Source: an uncultured Anaerolineae bacterium
GTDB lineage: Bacteria > Chloroflexota > Anaerolineae > Aggregatilineales > Phototrophicaceae
Assembly: GCA_937944445.1 (NCBI GenBank)
Contig: CALDYP010000017.1
Location: forward strand, 62,001 to 126,000
Reading direction: 5' to 3'
DNA: 64,000 nt
This document shows, one piece after another, positions 27,739 through 36,546 of this stretch. Under the pieces are notes generated by a model, which did no database searches, had not been told where the DNA came from, and worked only from the letters and a program-made list of their open reading frames with translations. How positions within the stretch are numbered: position 1 is the first letter of the stretch; the number at the start of each line of letters is the position of its first letter. The position numbers and the translations under genes were made by a program.

Positions 27739-27766
27739 TTGTGAGGCGCGAGGCCGCTGCTACAAT
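27739..27766 (+). promoter_or_regulatory. Sigma70-like promoter of the biotin-ligase gene
   Basis: TTGTGA (27739-27744), a 16-bp spacer and TACAAT (27761-27766), 27 nt before the birA ATG. Divergent from the thiolase gene. Confidence 0.5.
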
Positions 27767-27793
27767 GAGCACACGATACACGAAAGGTCAGCG

Positions 27794-28528
27794 ATGCTCA
27801 ACGAGGAGACGCTGCGGGCGGCATTGGGGCCGCGCCCGTTTCAATTTCATCAATCGGTCGCCAGCACGAACGACCTCGCGGCGGAGTGGCTGCGGGCGGG
27901 CGTGCCGACGGGGGCCGTGGTGATCGCCGATGAGCAGCGCGCAGGGCGGGGCCGCCACGGGCGCACATGGCACACGCCGCCCGGCGCGGCGCTGGCGCTT
28001 TCGGTGGTGCTGCGGCCTGATGAAGACCGCGCGTTCCTCTCCAGCATGATTGGGGCGCTGGCGGTGGCTGACTTGTGCAGCGGCCTCGGCCTGCGGCCGC
28101 TCATCAAGTGGCCCAACGACGTGCAGATCAACGGCTTGAAGGTGTCGGGCGTCCTGCCGGAGGCCATCTGGTCAGAGCGGCGTCTGTTGGGCGTGGTGCT
28201 GGGAATTGGCGTCAACGTGCGCGTGCAGTTCGAGGGTGAGTTGGCGCAGCAGGCGGTGAGCTTGGAGGCTGCGTTGGGGAGGCGGCTGGCACGCGCAGCG
28301 CTCATCGCGGAGATCGTGCAGCAGGTCGATCACTACAGCCAGCAGCCCCCAGCGGACGTGTTGGGGTGCTGGCGCGCGCAGCTCGGCACGTTGGGGCAGC
28401 GCGTCCGCGTGGGGGCGATCAGCGGCGTGGCGGTGGACACAGACCCGACGGGCGCGCTGCTCGTCCGCACTGACACCGGCCGCGTGGAGCGCGTCATCGC
28501 CGGAGATGTCGCCCTCGTCAAGGAGTGA
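27794..28528 (+). CDS. birA: Biotin-[acyl-CoA-carboxylase] ligase, short form without DNA-binding domain
   Basis: 244 residues that attach biotin to the lysine of biotin carrier proteins, for example Lys605 of the carboxylase encoded at 7301-5364. Core motifs: STNDLAAEW near residue 22, the biotinyl-AMP loop GRGRHGRTWHTPPG near residue 50, KWPNDVQINGLKVSGVLPE and a GIGVNV segment. It lacks the N-terminal winged-helix found in the E. coli repressor form, so it is not expected to regulate transcription. ATG 27794 is preceded by AAAGG; the longer open frame has no support. The next gene starts 7 nt after its stop. Confidence 0.92.
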   Translation: MLNEETLRAALGPRPFQFHQSVASTNDLAAEWLRAGVPTGAVVIADEQRAGRGRHGRTWHTPPGAALALSVVLRPDEDRAFLSSMIGALAVADLCSGLGLRPLIKWPNDVQINGLKVSGVLPEAIWSERRLLGVVLGIGVNVRVQFEGELAQQAVSLEAALGRRLARAALIAEIVQQVDHYSQQPPADVLGCWRAQLGTLGQRVRVGAISGVAVDTDPTGALLVRTDTGRVERVIAGDVALVKE

Positions 28529-28535
28529 GCAGATC

Positions 28536-29906
28536 GTGAAGCTTGAGTGGCAAATTGAATCTGACCATTATCGCGGCAGCGGTCAGCAGCATCTTGAAGA
28601 CCCCGAGTTCCGTCGGCAGCGTCGGCGTCGCACGCGCCGCATTCTGCTAACCGTGCTAGCGATGTTCGCAGTAGTAGCGGCAGTCTTGTGGTTCATCCAG
28701 CATCGGCTGAACGAGGCGGATGAGCGTGTGCGGCTGCTGCTGGAGAACACCGTGCGCGCGGAGATCACCGCGCTCAACCTCGGCGAGCAGGTTACCTTTG
28801 AGCGCATCCAGCGCAGCGCGTCGGACGAGTGGCTGCGCACACAGGCCGAATGGTATCTGCAATATCAGGCGGACAAAGTCATCACCGATCGCGTCTTGAC
28901 GGGGCGCATCCTCAGCATGACGGTTGAACGCCAGCGGGGCCGCGTGCAGGTAGAGGAGATCGAGAACGGCGTGCCCTACGTGCGCACATGGTTCTATTGG
29001 AACTACGACGCAGTCCGCGATGAGGCGGGCAACGTCCTCCAGCCTGCTGGTTGGTATCACGTCCCGCCGGATTACACGTTTTGGGGCGAGCCGCGCGCCA
29101 TCCAACGCGAGCGCTTCGTGGTGCGCTATCAGGCATTGGATGCGCCCTTCGCTGCCAGCCTTGTGGCGCAGTTGAGCGGCTGGTATGACCTGTTGTGCGC
29201 CGCGCTCGATTGCAGTCGATTGTCCTATCTGACGGTGGATGTCGTCCCGAACCCGGGCGGGCGGGTGACGTGGCAATCGGAGGCAGATTGGCAGTTGATC
29301 GTCCCGTCCCCCTACACGACACGCGCGCGCTACGATCAGCCGTTCTATGGCGCGCTGGCGCGTGAGGTGGCCAACCTGCTGGCGCAGCGGGCTGTAAGCA
29401 CCGTGAGCTTGACGCCGGATCGTGAGCTGGATTCACAGTTCGTCAAGGAAAGCGCTGAGCGGTGGTTGGTGGGGCGCTGGTTGCAGGTGGACAACGGCGC
29501 TTATCTGATCGAGAGCATCGTGCAGCAGTACGGCGCGGCCAGCATCAGCCGCCTGCTGGCAGAGATGCGACCAAACAGCGCCATCAGCCTTGTGAGCCGC
29601 GCGCTGCAAATCGACCTCGGCAGCGCGCCGCTCGACTGGCGCGATTTTCTCTCGTATCGCTTGGCAGTGGAGGAACAGGCGGCGCGCCGTGGTGACTTGC
29701 AGACGCTCGCCCGCCTCTATGAGCCGACGCCGCAGGGCCAGCAGCGGGCAGCTGAGCGGCTGATGGCCACGGGCGGCGCGACGGTTGTTGTGAGCGTCAC
29801 ACGCGAGACCTCACCGCAGGGGCTGCCGCAGTTGTTCGCGGTGACCGCCGACGGTCAGGCTGTGATCTTCCGCTTGGTAGACGGGATCTGGGTGCGCGCG
29901 GGCTGA
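28536..29906 (+). CDS. Single-pass membrane protein with degenerate peptidase-MA-like region, unknown function
   Basis: 456 residues. A basic cytoplasmic N-terminus (RRQRRRRTRRILL) precedes one membrane helix (LTVLAMFAVVAAVLWFI); the rest is extracytoplasmic. The middle contains RFVVRYQALDAPFAASLVAQLSGWYD and, about 60 residues on, FYGALAREVANLLAQR, followed by a helix-rich stretch. This layout resembles peptidase-MA-like gluzincin domains in which a catalytic HExxH would sit at the REVAN position, so if the relationship is real the protease centre is lost. GTG 28536 is chosen for the AGGAG 10 nt upstream. It follows birA by 7 nt. Function unknown. Confidence 0.62.
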   Translation: MKLEWQIESDHYRGSGQQHLEDPEFRRQRRRRTRRILLTVLAMFAVVAAVLWFIQHRLNEADERVRLLLENTVRAEITALNLGEQVTFERIQRSASDEWLRTQAEWYLQYQADKVITDRVLTGRILSMTVERQRGRVQVEEIENGVPYVRTWFYWNYDAVRDEAGNVLQPAGWYHVPPDYTFWGEPRAIQRERFVVRYQALDAPFAASLVAQLSGWYDLLCAALDCSRLSYLTVDVVPNPGGRVTWQSEADWQLIVPSPYTTRARYDQPFYGALAREVANLLAQRAVSTVSLTPDRELDSQFVKESAERWLVGRWLQVDNGAYLIESIVQQYGAASISRLLAEMRPNSAISLVSRALQIDLGSAPLDWRDFLSYRLAVEEQAARRGDLQTLARLYEPTPQGQQRAAERLMATGGATVVVSVTRETSPQGLPQLFAVTADGQAVIFRLVDGIWVRAG

Positions 29907-29958
29907 GCCGCGCCGTGCTACAATGTGAGGCAGACCATGACAAGCGGAGGTCAAAGCG

Positions 29959-30168
29959 ATGAGCAACTTGGACGATCTGCGCCAAACTCTTGACGATTTC
30001 GACGATGATCTGCCGCAGACACGCATCATCGACGAGGAGCCTGCGCCGGAGAGGCGCTTCTTGGGGCTGAAAGCCAGCGAGCGCGCCGTGCTGGCGGTGC
30101 TGCTGTTCTTGGCGTCGCTGCTGTTGGGCGCAGGCGTGTTGATCGTGACTGGGCGGGTGGTGCTGTGA
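29959..30168 (+). CDS. Small membrane protein, unknown
   Basis: 69 residues: an acidic N-terminal half (DDLRQTLDDFDDDLPQ), a basic stretch, and one C-terminal membrane helix (AVLAVLLFLASLLLGAGVLIV). GGAGG lies upstream of the ATG, and a TACAAT hexamer at 29919-29924 may be its -10. Topology suggests a cytoplasmic N-terminus anchored at the membrane. No family recognised. A hairpin follows 9 nt after the stop. Confidence 0.6.
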   Translation: MSNLDDLRQTLDDFDDDLPQTRIIDEEPAPERRFLGLKASERAVLAVLLFLASLLLGAGVLIVTGRVVL

Positions 30169-30177
30169 CGCAGCGAT

Positions 30178-30199
30178 GGGGCAAGGCGTGCCTTGCCCC
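30178..30199. terminator. Hairpin between convergent genes
   Basis: GGGGCAAGG (30178-30186), loop CGTG, CCTTGCCCC (30191-30199): a perfect 9-bp stem between the plus-strand gene ending at 30168 and the minus-strand gene ending at 30209. No U-run follows on either strand, so termination may be weak or factor-assisted. Confidence 0.55.
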
Positions 30200-30208
30200 A
30201 ACTGGGCG

Positions 30209-32761
30209 CTAGCGCGGCAGCAGCACGAGGGTAGACGCTGCCGCAGCTTGCACGGCTTCACGGGTGAAGAGCATCGGGTTGTACTCGGTGCGGCTCCAGC
30301 GGTTGAGCATGCTCGTGTAGTGGGGGCTGGCGGGGTGGCCGCTCTGGCCGGTGGTTTGGATCGACAGGCTGCTGTCTGGGCTGCTCAGGTCAACGATCAT
30401 GCGCATGCTGGGCGAAGAGCGGACGCTGAAGTTGCTGATGCGGAAGTCAATCGCGTTGACGATCTCTGTGCCGCCGCTCAAGCCGATAGGGGCGCTGTTG
30501 ACGAAGTTCTCAATCAGGCCGATGCCGCTCAGGCCGAGTGGGTTGCTGACGAACGTCGCCTTGTGGAGCGTCCCCCAGCGCCAAACCTGCCGATTGCTGC
30601 CCAGCAGGCGCGGCGCTTCTTCAGCGGCGGCGCGGAAAGCAGCGATCAAGATGTCATCGCGCGTCTCGACCACGTCAGTGGCGATGTCGTCCCACCAGAT
30701 GTTTTCTGGCTCTTGCATCAAGTTGTAGATGGCGGCTTGCTCGTTGGTTCCGCCGGTGGCTTCACCTTCAGCCAGCGCTAGTTGATCGTTGAACGTCCGC
30801 TGGACGACCTGCCGCCAGAAGAGGGCGAAGAGGGCGGCTTGGCCGCTGTCGGCGTTCATCTGATAGTTCCAGTTGAGCATCCAATCGCGCAGCTCATTCG
30901 TGGCGGCGTCGCCCATGTCGAGCGCTTGTAGGAAGGGGGCCATGTCGCGCGCGATGCCGAATTGATTGTCCCCGTGGATGGCGCGGAACGTCTCAACCGA
31001 GTGTTGGGGCGTCTCTTCGATCAAGTCAACGATGCGCTGGCCGCGGTAGCCGCTGGCCCAATCGTAGCTGAACACGTAGTGAGCGTCTGAGCCGAATTGG
31101 TCGCCCAGCCCTTCCGCCAGCGAGGCGTAGTATTCCATCGGCACGAGCGCTTGGTTGGCGCTGGCGATGTAGTCGCGCTCGGGGTTGAAGACGCTCGGCA
31201 GGAACTCATAGGGCACGTAGCCGCGCCACTCGAAGGCGTCGGTTGTGCCGTCGACGGGCAGCAGGCCGTTGTGCCCGGGCGCGCGGACGGGCATGCGTCC
31301 GGGGGTTTGATAGCCGATGTTGCCGTCACGATCGGCGTAGACGACGTTCTGCGAGGGTGAATCCCAGTAGAACAGCGCCGCGCGGAACTCGTCCCAGTTT
31401 TGGGCTTGGTTGAGCATGATAACGGATTGGAACAACGTGCCGATCTCGCGTTCGCCTGCCCAGCGCAGCGCCATCGGTTGTTCAGTCTCATAGCCGCCGA
31501 CCGAGCTATCTTCTTGTATGGCGAAGTCGTTGATGACTGGGCCAAGGTGCGTGATGCGGACGATCAGCTCCAGCGGCGCTCTGCCGTCGCCAAAGTTGAT
31601 GACCTCGCGGCGGGTGGTCATGTCGCGCCACTGTCCGTTCCACTCGTACTGAAGCGGGTTCTCTGGGTTGATCTTAAGCAGGTAGAGATCCTGCGTGTCC
31701 CAGCCGACGTTGGTCACGCCCCATGCAATCTGCCCATTGTGCCCGACGACGACGCCCGGGCTGGGCGTTAGAGCAAAACCGCGCACGTTGATTGGACACT
31801 CCGCGCTGACGGGCTGGCAGTGCAGCCCGATTTGATACCAGATCGACGGCATGCTGATGGTCAGATGGGTGTCGTTGGCCAGCAGCGGTTGATTCGTGGC
31901 GGTGCGGCTGCCGCCCACGACCCAATTGTTGCTGCCGATGCCACTGCTGCGCTCGGTGATGAGGTCGTCTCGAAGCGCCCAACTGGCGGCGTCATACCGC
32001 AGCCCGCGGATGCCGGCGGTGTCGAGGGGTGGGGCGAACGGCGCGCCAAAGGGGGGCAGGTCTTCGGGTTGAACGATGGTCGTGTGGCGCTCAAATGGGA
32101 AGTCCGGCGCGTACTGCTCGGTCATGGCCTCGCCCAGCGCGTCGTAGAGCGCAGAGCGGTACAGCTCGTAGCCATAGTTGCTGCTGAGGTTCCACGCCAT
32201 GACTTTTGACCAAACGACTGTGTCAATCGGCGTCCACGGCTTCAAGGGGATGTTGACGCCTGTTAAGCCCAACACGTTGTACTCAAAGGCGAGTTGACTC
32301 GTCCCGCGCGGCAGGATATAGGCGTTCACGCCGTCAGCGAACCACTGCAAGTACTGCTGGTATTCGTCGGGCAGGGCGGCGAAGTCGCGTTCTGCTGCCG
32401 CAGACCAGCCGATCTTGCGGATGAAAACATCGTTGCCGATGACTGCTCGGCTGTAGCCGGTCAGCTCCATGATGCGCCCGTGGCCGGTGTGCCGCGAGAA
32501 CTCCATCTGCCACCAGCGGTCTTGGGCTTGGGTGTAGCCCTGCGCGAAAAACAAATCTTGCAGGTTACTAGCGTAGATGTGTGGCACGCCGTAGGCGTCG
32601 CGGATGATCTCCACGCGGTCGCGCAGGCCTGCCACGCGCAGCTCGCCGCTGTGCTGCGGCAGCGGCCCGTTGACCCAGTTGTTGACTGTGACAGCCACCA
32701 CCACCCCGACGCCGATCACGATAACCAGCGCGGCCAACAAAACATATCGGACGACTTTCAT
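30209..32761 (-). CDS. Penicillin acylase family (peptidase S45) amidohydrolase
   Basis: 850-residue Ntn-hydrolase precursor with an N-terminal signal/anchor (MKVVRYVLLAALVIVIGVGVV), placing it outside the cytoplasmic membrane. It should self-cleave before Ser277 in IGSNNWVVGG, which then becomes the N-terminal nucleophile of the beta chain. Alpha-chain hallmarks are VEIIRDAYGVPHIYA and AQGYTQAQDRWWQMEFSRH; the beta chain has LLANDTHL and a late AWRWG-like VWRWGTLHKATF. The family includes penicillin, acyl-homoserine-lactone and other amide acylases; the natural substrate here is unknown. Transcribed alone, divergent from gyrA. Confidence 0.9.
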   Translation of the reverse strand: MKVVRYVLLAALVIVIGVGVVVAVTVNNWVNGPLPQHSGELRVAGLRDRVEIIRDAYGVPHIYASNLQDLFFAQGYTQAQDRWWQMEFSRHTGHGRIMELTGYSRAVIGNDVFIRKIGWSAAAERDFAALPDEYQQYLQWFADGVNAYILPRGTSQLAFEYNVLGLTGVNIPLKPWTPIDTVVWSKVMAWNLSSNYGYELYRSALYDALGEAMTEQYAPDFPFERHTTIVQPEDLPPFGAPFAPPLDTAGIRGLRYDAASWALRDDLITERSSGIGSNNWVVGGSRTATNQPLLANDTHLTISMPSIWYQIGLHCQPVSAECPINVRGFALTPSPGVVVGHNGQIAWGVTNVGWDTQDLYLLKINPENPLQYEWNGQWRDMTTRREVINFGDGRAPLELIVRITHLGPVINDFAIQEDSSVGGYETEQPMALRWAGEREIGTLFQSVIMLNQAQNWDEFRAALFYWDSPSQNVVYADRDGNIGYQTPGRMPVRAPGHNGLLPVDGTTDAFEWRGYVPYEFLPSVFNPERDYIASANQALVPMEYYASLAEGLGDQFGSDAHYVFSYDWASGYRGQRIVDLIEETPQHSVETFRAIHGDNQFGIARDMAPFLQALDMGDAATNELRDWMLNWNYQMNADSGQAALFALFWRQVVQRTFNDQLALAEGEATGGTNEQAAIYNLMQEPENIWWDDIATDVVETRDDILIAAFRAAAEEAPRLLGSNRQVWRWGTLHKATFVSNPLGLSGIGLIENFVNSAPIGLSGGTEIVNAIDFRISNFSVRSSPSMRMIVDLSSPDSSLSIQTTGQSGHPASPHYTSMLNRWSRTEYNPMLFTREAVQAAAASTLVLLPR

Positions 32762-32796
32762 AAAAAGGCTCTTTCAACAAGATTTCATTTTAGTTT

Positions 32797-32825
32797 ACTT
32801 TAACTCACGACTGACGATTTAGCAA
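32797..32825 (-). promoter_or_regulatory. Candidate promoter of the penicillin-acylase-family gene
   Basis: On the minus strand TTGCTA (32825-32820), a 17-bp spacer and TAAAGT (32802-32797), 36 nt before the start codon. Reasonable but not perfect hexamers. Confidence 0.4.
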
Positions 32826-32890
32826 CACCATGCGAACATTTGAGCGACTCGTTTGGATGCGTTCTGCTGGAAAAGTAGGCCGCCGTTCGG

Positions 32891-32896
32891 TATAAT
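32891..32896 (+). promoter_or_regulatory. Probable -10 element of gyrA
   Basis: Perfect TATAAT 27 nt before the GTG start at 32923; the -35 region (TGGAAA at 17 bp) is weak. Confidence 0.45.
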
Positions 32897-32922
32897 AAAT
32901 GCCAATTTACTGAAGGAGTAAG

Positions 32923-35445
32923 GTGCGCAGCAGCGCAACCCCGAGTATGGAAAACGACGAATTGGAAGGGTCCAATCTGGGCATCATTCGCCCAGTCAAC
33001 ATCAATGAGGAGATGCGCGGTAGCTTTCTCGATTACGCGATGAGCGTGATCGTAGCGCGCGCGCTGCCAGATGCGCGTGACGGCCTCAAGCCGGTGCATC
33101 GGCGGGTTTTGTATGCCATGTACGACATGGGGATCCGCCCGAACACGGCGTACAAGAAGAGCGCGCGTATTGTGGGCGAGGTGCTCGGTAAGTATCACCC
33201 ACACGGCGACGCCTCGGTCTACGATGCAATGGCGCGCATGGTGCAGGACTTCAGCTTGCGCTACCCGCTCGTGGATGGGCAGGGCAACTTCGGCTCGCTG
33301 GACGGCGACAGCCCCGCCGCCATGCGCTACACCGAGGCGCGGCTGGCGCAGATCGCAGGCGAGCTGCTGGCCGACATCAACATGAACACGGTCGATTTTG
33401 TCGAGAACTACGATGGCAGCCAGATGGAGCCGACCGTGCTGCCCGCGCGGATGCCCAACTTGCTGCTGAACGGCGCGACGGGCATCGCCGTTGGCATGGC
33501 GACCAACATCCCGCCGCACAACATGCGCGAGCTAGCGGGGGCGATCAACTACATCATCGACAACATCGATCGCGTCGATGACATCAGCGTGGACGAGCTG
33601 ATGCAGTTCGTCAAAGGGCCAGACTTCCCGACCGGGGCCAAGATCTTGGTGGGCGATGAGCTGCGCGAGGCCTACGCCACGGGTAAGGGGCGTGTGATCG
33701 TCCGCGCGACGGTGCACGAGGAAGAACACCGCAACGGCCACCGCTTGATCGTCACGTCAATCCCGTATCAGGTCAGCAAGCAGTCGGTCATTGAACGCAT
33801 CGTCCAACTAGTGAAAGAAGGCAAGATCGACACGATCCGCGACCTGCGCGACGAAAGCGACCGCAGCGGGATGCGCCTCGTGGTGGAGATCAAGCCCACT
33901 GCCAGCTTCCGCACGGTGCGCAACCAACTGTACAAGTACACTCAACTGCAAACGTTCTACAGCATCCAGATGTTGGCGCTAGTGGGCGGGGAACCGCGCA
34001 ACCTCTCGCTGAAGCGGGCGCTGCAAATCTTCATCGAGCACCGCTACGATGTGATCGTCCGCCGCAGTGAGTTTGAGCTAGAAAAGCAGCGCGCGCGGGC
34101 GCACATTCTGATGGGCTTGTTGAAGGCTGTCTCAGCGATTGACGACGTGATCCGCATCATCCGCAACGCGGACGACGTGGACGACGCGCGCCAGAAGCTG
34201 ATGGCTTTCCTTGACCTGAGCGAGGCGCAGGCCAACGCCATCCTTGACATGCAGCTTCGTCGTCTGGCCGCGCTGGAGCGGCAGAAGCTGCAAGACGAGT
34301 ACAACGAGGTGCAGGCTCGCATTGAATACCTAGAAGACCTGCTCGCCAGCCCTAAGAAGATCCTGCAAGTGGTGCGCGACGACGTGAACGAAATCGCTGA
34401 GAAGTACGGCGACGAGCGTAAGACGGTCATCGATGAAGAGTCGGCGCATCTCAACGAGGAAGACCTCTATGAGCGCGAGGAGATGGTCATCACGCTGACG
34501 AGCAAGGGCTACATCAAGCGCGTGCCGTCGCGTTACTACCGCGCGCAGAGGCGGGGCGGCAAGGGCGTCCGCGGGATGGAGACCAAAGACGACGACACCC
34601 TGTTAGAGATCGTCGGCGTGAACAACCTCGACACGATCCTGTTCTTCAGCGACAAGGGCAAAGTCTACAGCGAACGCGCTTTCCGCATCCCAGAGGGGCA
34701 GCGCCATACGCGCGGCGTGCTGACGCAGACGATCATCAACACGACGATGGACGAGCGCATCACAGCAATTTTGCCCGTGAGAAGCTTTGAAAACCGTGAC
34801 GCCGTGTTCGTGATGGCGACGCGGCAGGGGCGCATCAAGCGCGTGGCGCTGGAAGAGTTCGAGGCGGTGCGCCCCAGCGGCCTGATCGCTATCACCTTGC
34901 AAGAGGGTGATGAACTGGGCTGGGTGCGCATGAGCAGCGGCCGTCAGCACATCGTGATGGTGACGGAAGGTGGCCAGAGCATCGTCTTCAACGAGGAAGA
35001 GGTGCGCGTGATGGGGCGCACTGCCGGCGGCGTCAACGCGATGCGCTTGATTGACGGGGATGTGATCGCGGGCATGGACGTGATCGACCCGCAGCAGCAC
35101 ACCCATATCTTTGTGGTGACGCAGAACGGGTATGGGAAGCGCACTCAGATCGAGGATTACACGGTTCAATCGCGCTACGGCATGGGCATCCGCACGCTGG
35201 CGCGCAACGACAAGACGGGGCCGATTGTGGCCATGCGCTGCATCAGCGAGCGCGACGGCATCTTGTTGATCACGCGCAGCGGCATCGTCCTGCGCACGGA
35301 TCTCTCGGAGGTGCGCGAGACGCGGCGCAGCACGATGGGCGTCACGATCATGGACTTGTCGGATGGGGATGAAGTCGTTGGGATCGCCTTGCTGAGCAAC
35401 GGCAGCGGCGAGGGCGACGAGGGCGAACTCAACGGCGAGGGGTAG
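32923..35445 (+). CDS. gyrA: DNA gyrase subunit A
   Basis: Breakage-reunion subunit of type IIA topoisomerase, 840 residues, introducing negative supercoils with GyrB (not in this window). The DNA-cleaving Tyr136 lies in [29 protein letters not shown] precedes it. The C-terminal beta-pinwheel contains the GyrA-box QRRGGKG (542-548), which identifies gyrase rather than topoisomerase IV. The GTG at 32923 is chosen because AAGGAG lies just upstream; ATG 32947 is an alternative without a ribosome-binding site. The C-terminus ends in an acidic Gly/Glu tail. Transcription ends at a strong terminator 8 bases downstream. Confidence 0.96.
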   Translation: MRSSATPSMENDELEGSNLGIIRPVNINEEMRGSFLDYAMSVIVARALPDARDGLKPVHRRVLYAMYDMGIRPNTAYKKSARIVGEVLGKYHPHGDASVYDAMARMVQDFSLRYPLVDGQGNFGSLDGDSPAAMRYTEARLAQIAGELLADINMNTVDFVENYDGSQMEPTVLPARMPNLLLNGATGIAVGMATNIPPHNMRELAGAINYIIDNIDRVDDISVDELMQFVKGPDFPTGAKILVGDELREAYATGKGRVIVRATVHEEEHRNGHRLIVTSIPYQVSKQSVIERIVQLVKEGKIDTIRDLRDESDRSGMRLVVEIKPTASFRTVRNQLYKYTQLQTFYSIQMLALVGGEPRNLSLKRALQIFIEHRYDVIVRRSEFELEKQRARAHILMGLLKAVSAIDDVIRIIRNADDVDDARQKLMAFLDLSEAQANAILDMQLRRLAALERQKLQDEYNEVQARIEYLEDLLASPKKILQVVRDDVNEIAEKYGDERKTVIDEESAHLNEEDLYEREEMVITLTSKGYIKRVPSRYYRAQRRGGKGVRGMETKDDDTLLEIVGVNNLDTILFFSDKGKVYSERAFRIPEGQRHTRGVLTQTIINTTMDERITAILPVRSFENRDAVFVMATRQGRIKRVALEEFEAVRPSGLIAITLQEGDELGWVRMSSGRQHIVMVTEGGQSIVFNEEEVRVMGRTAGGVNAMRLIDGDVIAGMDVIDPQQHTHIFVVTQNGYGKRTQIEDYTVQSRYGMGIRTLARNDKTGPIVAMRCISERDGILLITRSGIVLRTDLSEVRETRRSTMGVTIMDLSDGDEVVGIALLSNGSGEGDEGELNGEG

Positions 35446-35452
35446 GTAGCAA

Positions 35453-35487
35453 AAACGGGTGACCGAAAAGTCACCCGTTTGTTTTTG
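35453..35487. terminator. Bidirectional intrinsic terminator between gyrA and rplY
   Basis: AAACGGGTGAC (35453-35463), loop CGAAAA, GTCACCCGTTT (35470-35480): an 11-bp perfect stem followed by GTTTTTG on the plus strand and by a TTTTTG tract on the minus strand, so it can serve both convergent genes. Confidence 0.9.
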
Positions 35488-35500
35488 CGGGGGCAGCAGC

Positions 35501-36103
35501 CTAGTTGGCAGCCGCGGCTTCGGCTTCTTTGGCGGCGGCGGCGCGCTGTGCGCCGGTCTGGATGGCCTTTGCGACGATCTCATCGCCTTCGTTGAGGATG
35601 GTCACGCCGGGCGGCGGGGTGATGTCCTTGATGTAAATCGTGGAGCCGATGGCCGTCAGCGGCGCAAGGCTCACCTCAATCTTGTTCACAAGGTCGCGCG
35701 GCAGCGTCTCGATGCGGATCGTGCTCGTGCCCGCCATCAGGATTGCCTTGCGCGTGGCGATGATTTGGCTCTCGCCCACCAGCATGACCGGCACTTCAGC
35801 GCGAATCTTGCTATTTTCGTCCACAGCGAAGAAGTCCACGTGCTTGATCGTGCTCTTGAGGATGTCGCGCTGCACGTCACGGGCGAGCGCGCGGATGGTT
35901 TGGCCGTTGAAGTGAATATCAATGATGTTGGTGCTGCCAGCGGCGCGCAGCAGCAGCTCCAGTTCACGATAGGCAAACTGAACCGTTATCGGCTGCGTTT
36001 TGGGGCCGTAGATCGTGCCCGGCACCAGCCCTTGATTGCGAAGGCTAGATACCTTCTTGCCAGTGATAGCGCGCTCTTGCGCGTTGAGGACAAATTCAGA
36101 CAC
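35501..36103 (-). CDS. rplY: 50S ribosomal protein L25 (TL5/CTC family)
   Basis: 200-residue 5S-rRNA-binding protein of the long TL5/CTC class. The N-terminal L25 domain is seen in FVLNAQERAITGKKVSSLRNQG and VPGTIYGPKTQPITVQF, continuing with DIHFNGQTIRALARDVQRD; the C-terminal TL5 domain includes VPVMLVGES and LPRDLVNKIEVSLAPL. It ends in an Ala/Glu-rich tail. GTG 36103 is chosen because AGGAG lies 8 nt upstream; the open frame extends 20 codons further without support. It is monocistronic and converges on gyrA. Confidence 0.93.
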   Translation of the reverse strand: MSEFVLNAQERAITGKKVSSLRNQGLVPGTIYGPKTQPITVQFAYRELELLLRAAGSTNIIDIHFNGQTIRALARDVQRDILKSTIKHVDFFAVDENSKIRAEVPVMLVGESQIIATRKAILMAGTSTIRIETLPRDLVNKIEVSLAPLTAIGSTIYIKDITPPPGVTILNEGDEIVAKAIQTGAQRAAAAKEAEAAAAN

Positions 36104-36203
36104 CTTGCTCACTCCTGCTTTAGCCCACTTGGGCGCATAGTCTCGCTTGACAAAACTTCGCAATCATAGCGGTGAGCGGGGCGTTCGTCAATCCAGCGCC
36201 CAA

Positions 36204-36231
36204 ACAAAAAAGCTCATCGCTTGACGAGCTT
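36204..36231 (-). terminator. Intrinsic terminator of tRNA-Gly
   Basis: On the minus strand a 9-bp stem (AAGCTCGTC / GATGAGCTT, one G-U pair, loop AAGC) is followed directly by a T-run just after the tRNA 3' end. Confidence 0.85.
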
Positions 36232-36234
36232 CTG

Positions 36235-36306
36235 AGCGGGCGATGGGACTCGAACCCACGACGTTTTGCTTGGGAAGCAAACATTCTACCACTGAATTAC
36301 ACCCGC
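36235..36306 (-). tRNA. tRNA-Gly, anticodon CCC
   Basis: A full cloverleaf can be folded: acceptor stem GCGGGTG/CGCCCGC, D-arm ATTC-AGTGGTA-GAAT, anticodon arm TTTGC-TTCCCAA-GCAAA with CCC at positions 34-36, variable ACGTC, and a T-arm with the TTCGAGT loop. It decodes GGG. CCA is not encoded (TCA follows), so it must be added enzymatically. Confidence 0.95.
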
Positions 36307-36367
36307 ATCTAATCAAATTTTACTCTACGCCCGCGTCGTGTCAATACAGATTTAACGGCGAGCGTTG

Positions 36368-36390
36368 AAATTCAAACGGAGGCCTCATCC
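36368..36390 (+). repeat. Degenerate dispersed repeat, copy 2
   Basis: AAATTCAAACGGAGGC followed by CTCATCC: 20 of 23 positions identical to 14380-14402. Lies in the 240-nt gap between the tRNA and the glycosylation operon. No open frame or other repeat is seen in the rest of that gap except the promoter near its end. Confidence 0.5.
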
Positions 36391-36503
36391 CCTAACTTGT
36401 GGAGGTCTGAACATTCCTTATGAGAGTGATCAACTTACCCTACGATTAAATGACGCGCATGCCAAGCGTCGGGTGACCGCTTCTGTAGCTTGCGGAAAAA
36501 CCA

Positions 36504-36512
36504 TGCTAGAAT
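36504..36512 (+). promoter_or_regulatory. Extended -10 promoter candidate of the glycosylation operon
   Basis: TGC-TAGAAT is an extended -10 (TGn + hexamer, 36507-36512) 34 nt before the first gene; TTGCGG at 36490-36495 is too close to act as -35. It is the only promoter-like sequence noticed in front of the whole 21-kb gene run. Confidence 0.45.
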
Positions 36513-36546
36513 AGCCTGTCGATGTCTAGCATCTTGAGGGAGACGC

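Noticed and set aside
36123-36134. GCCCACTTGGGC near-palindrome upstream of rplY as a terminator or operator
   Set aside because: Only a 5-bp stem with a 2-base loop and no conserved context; likely chance in GC-rich DNA.
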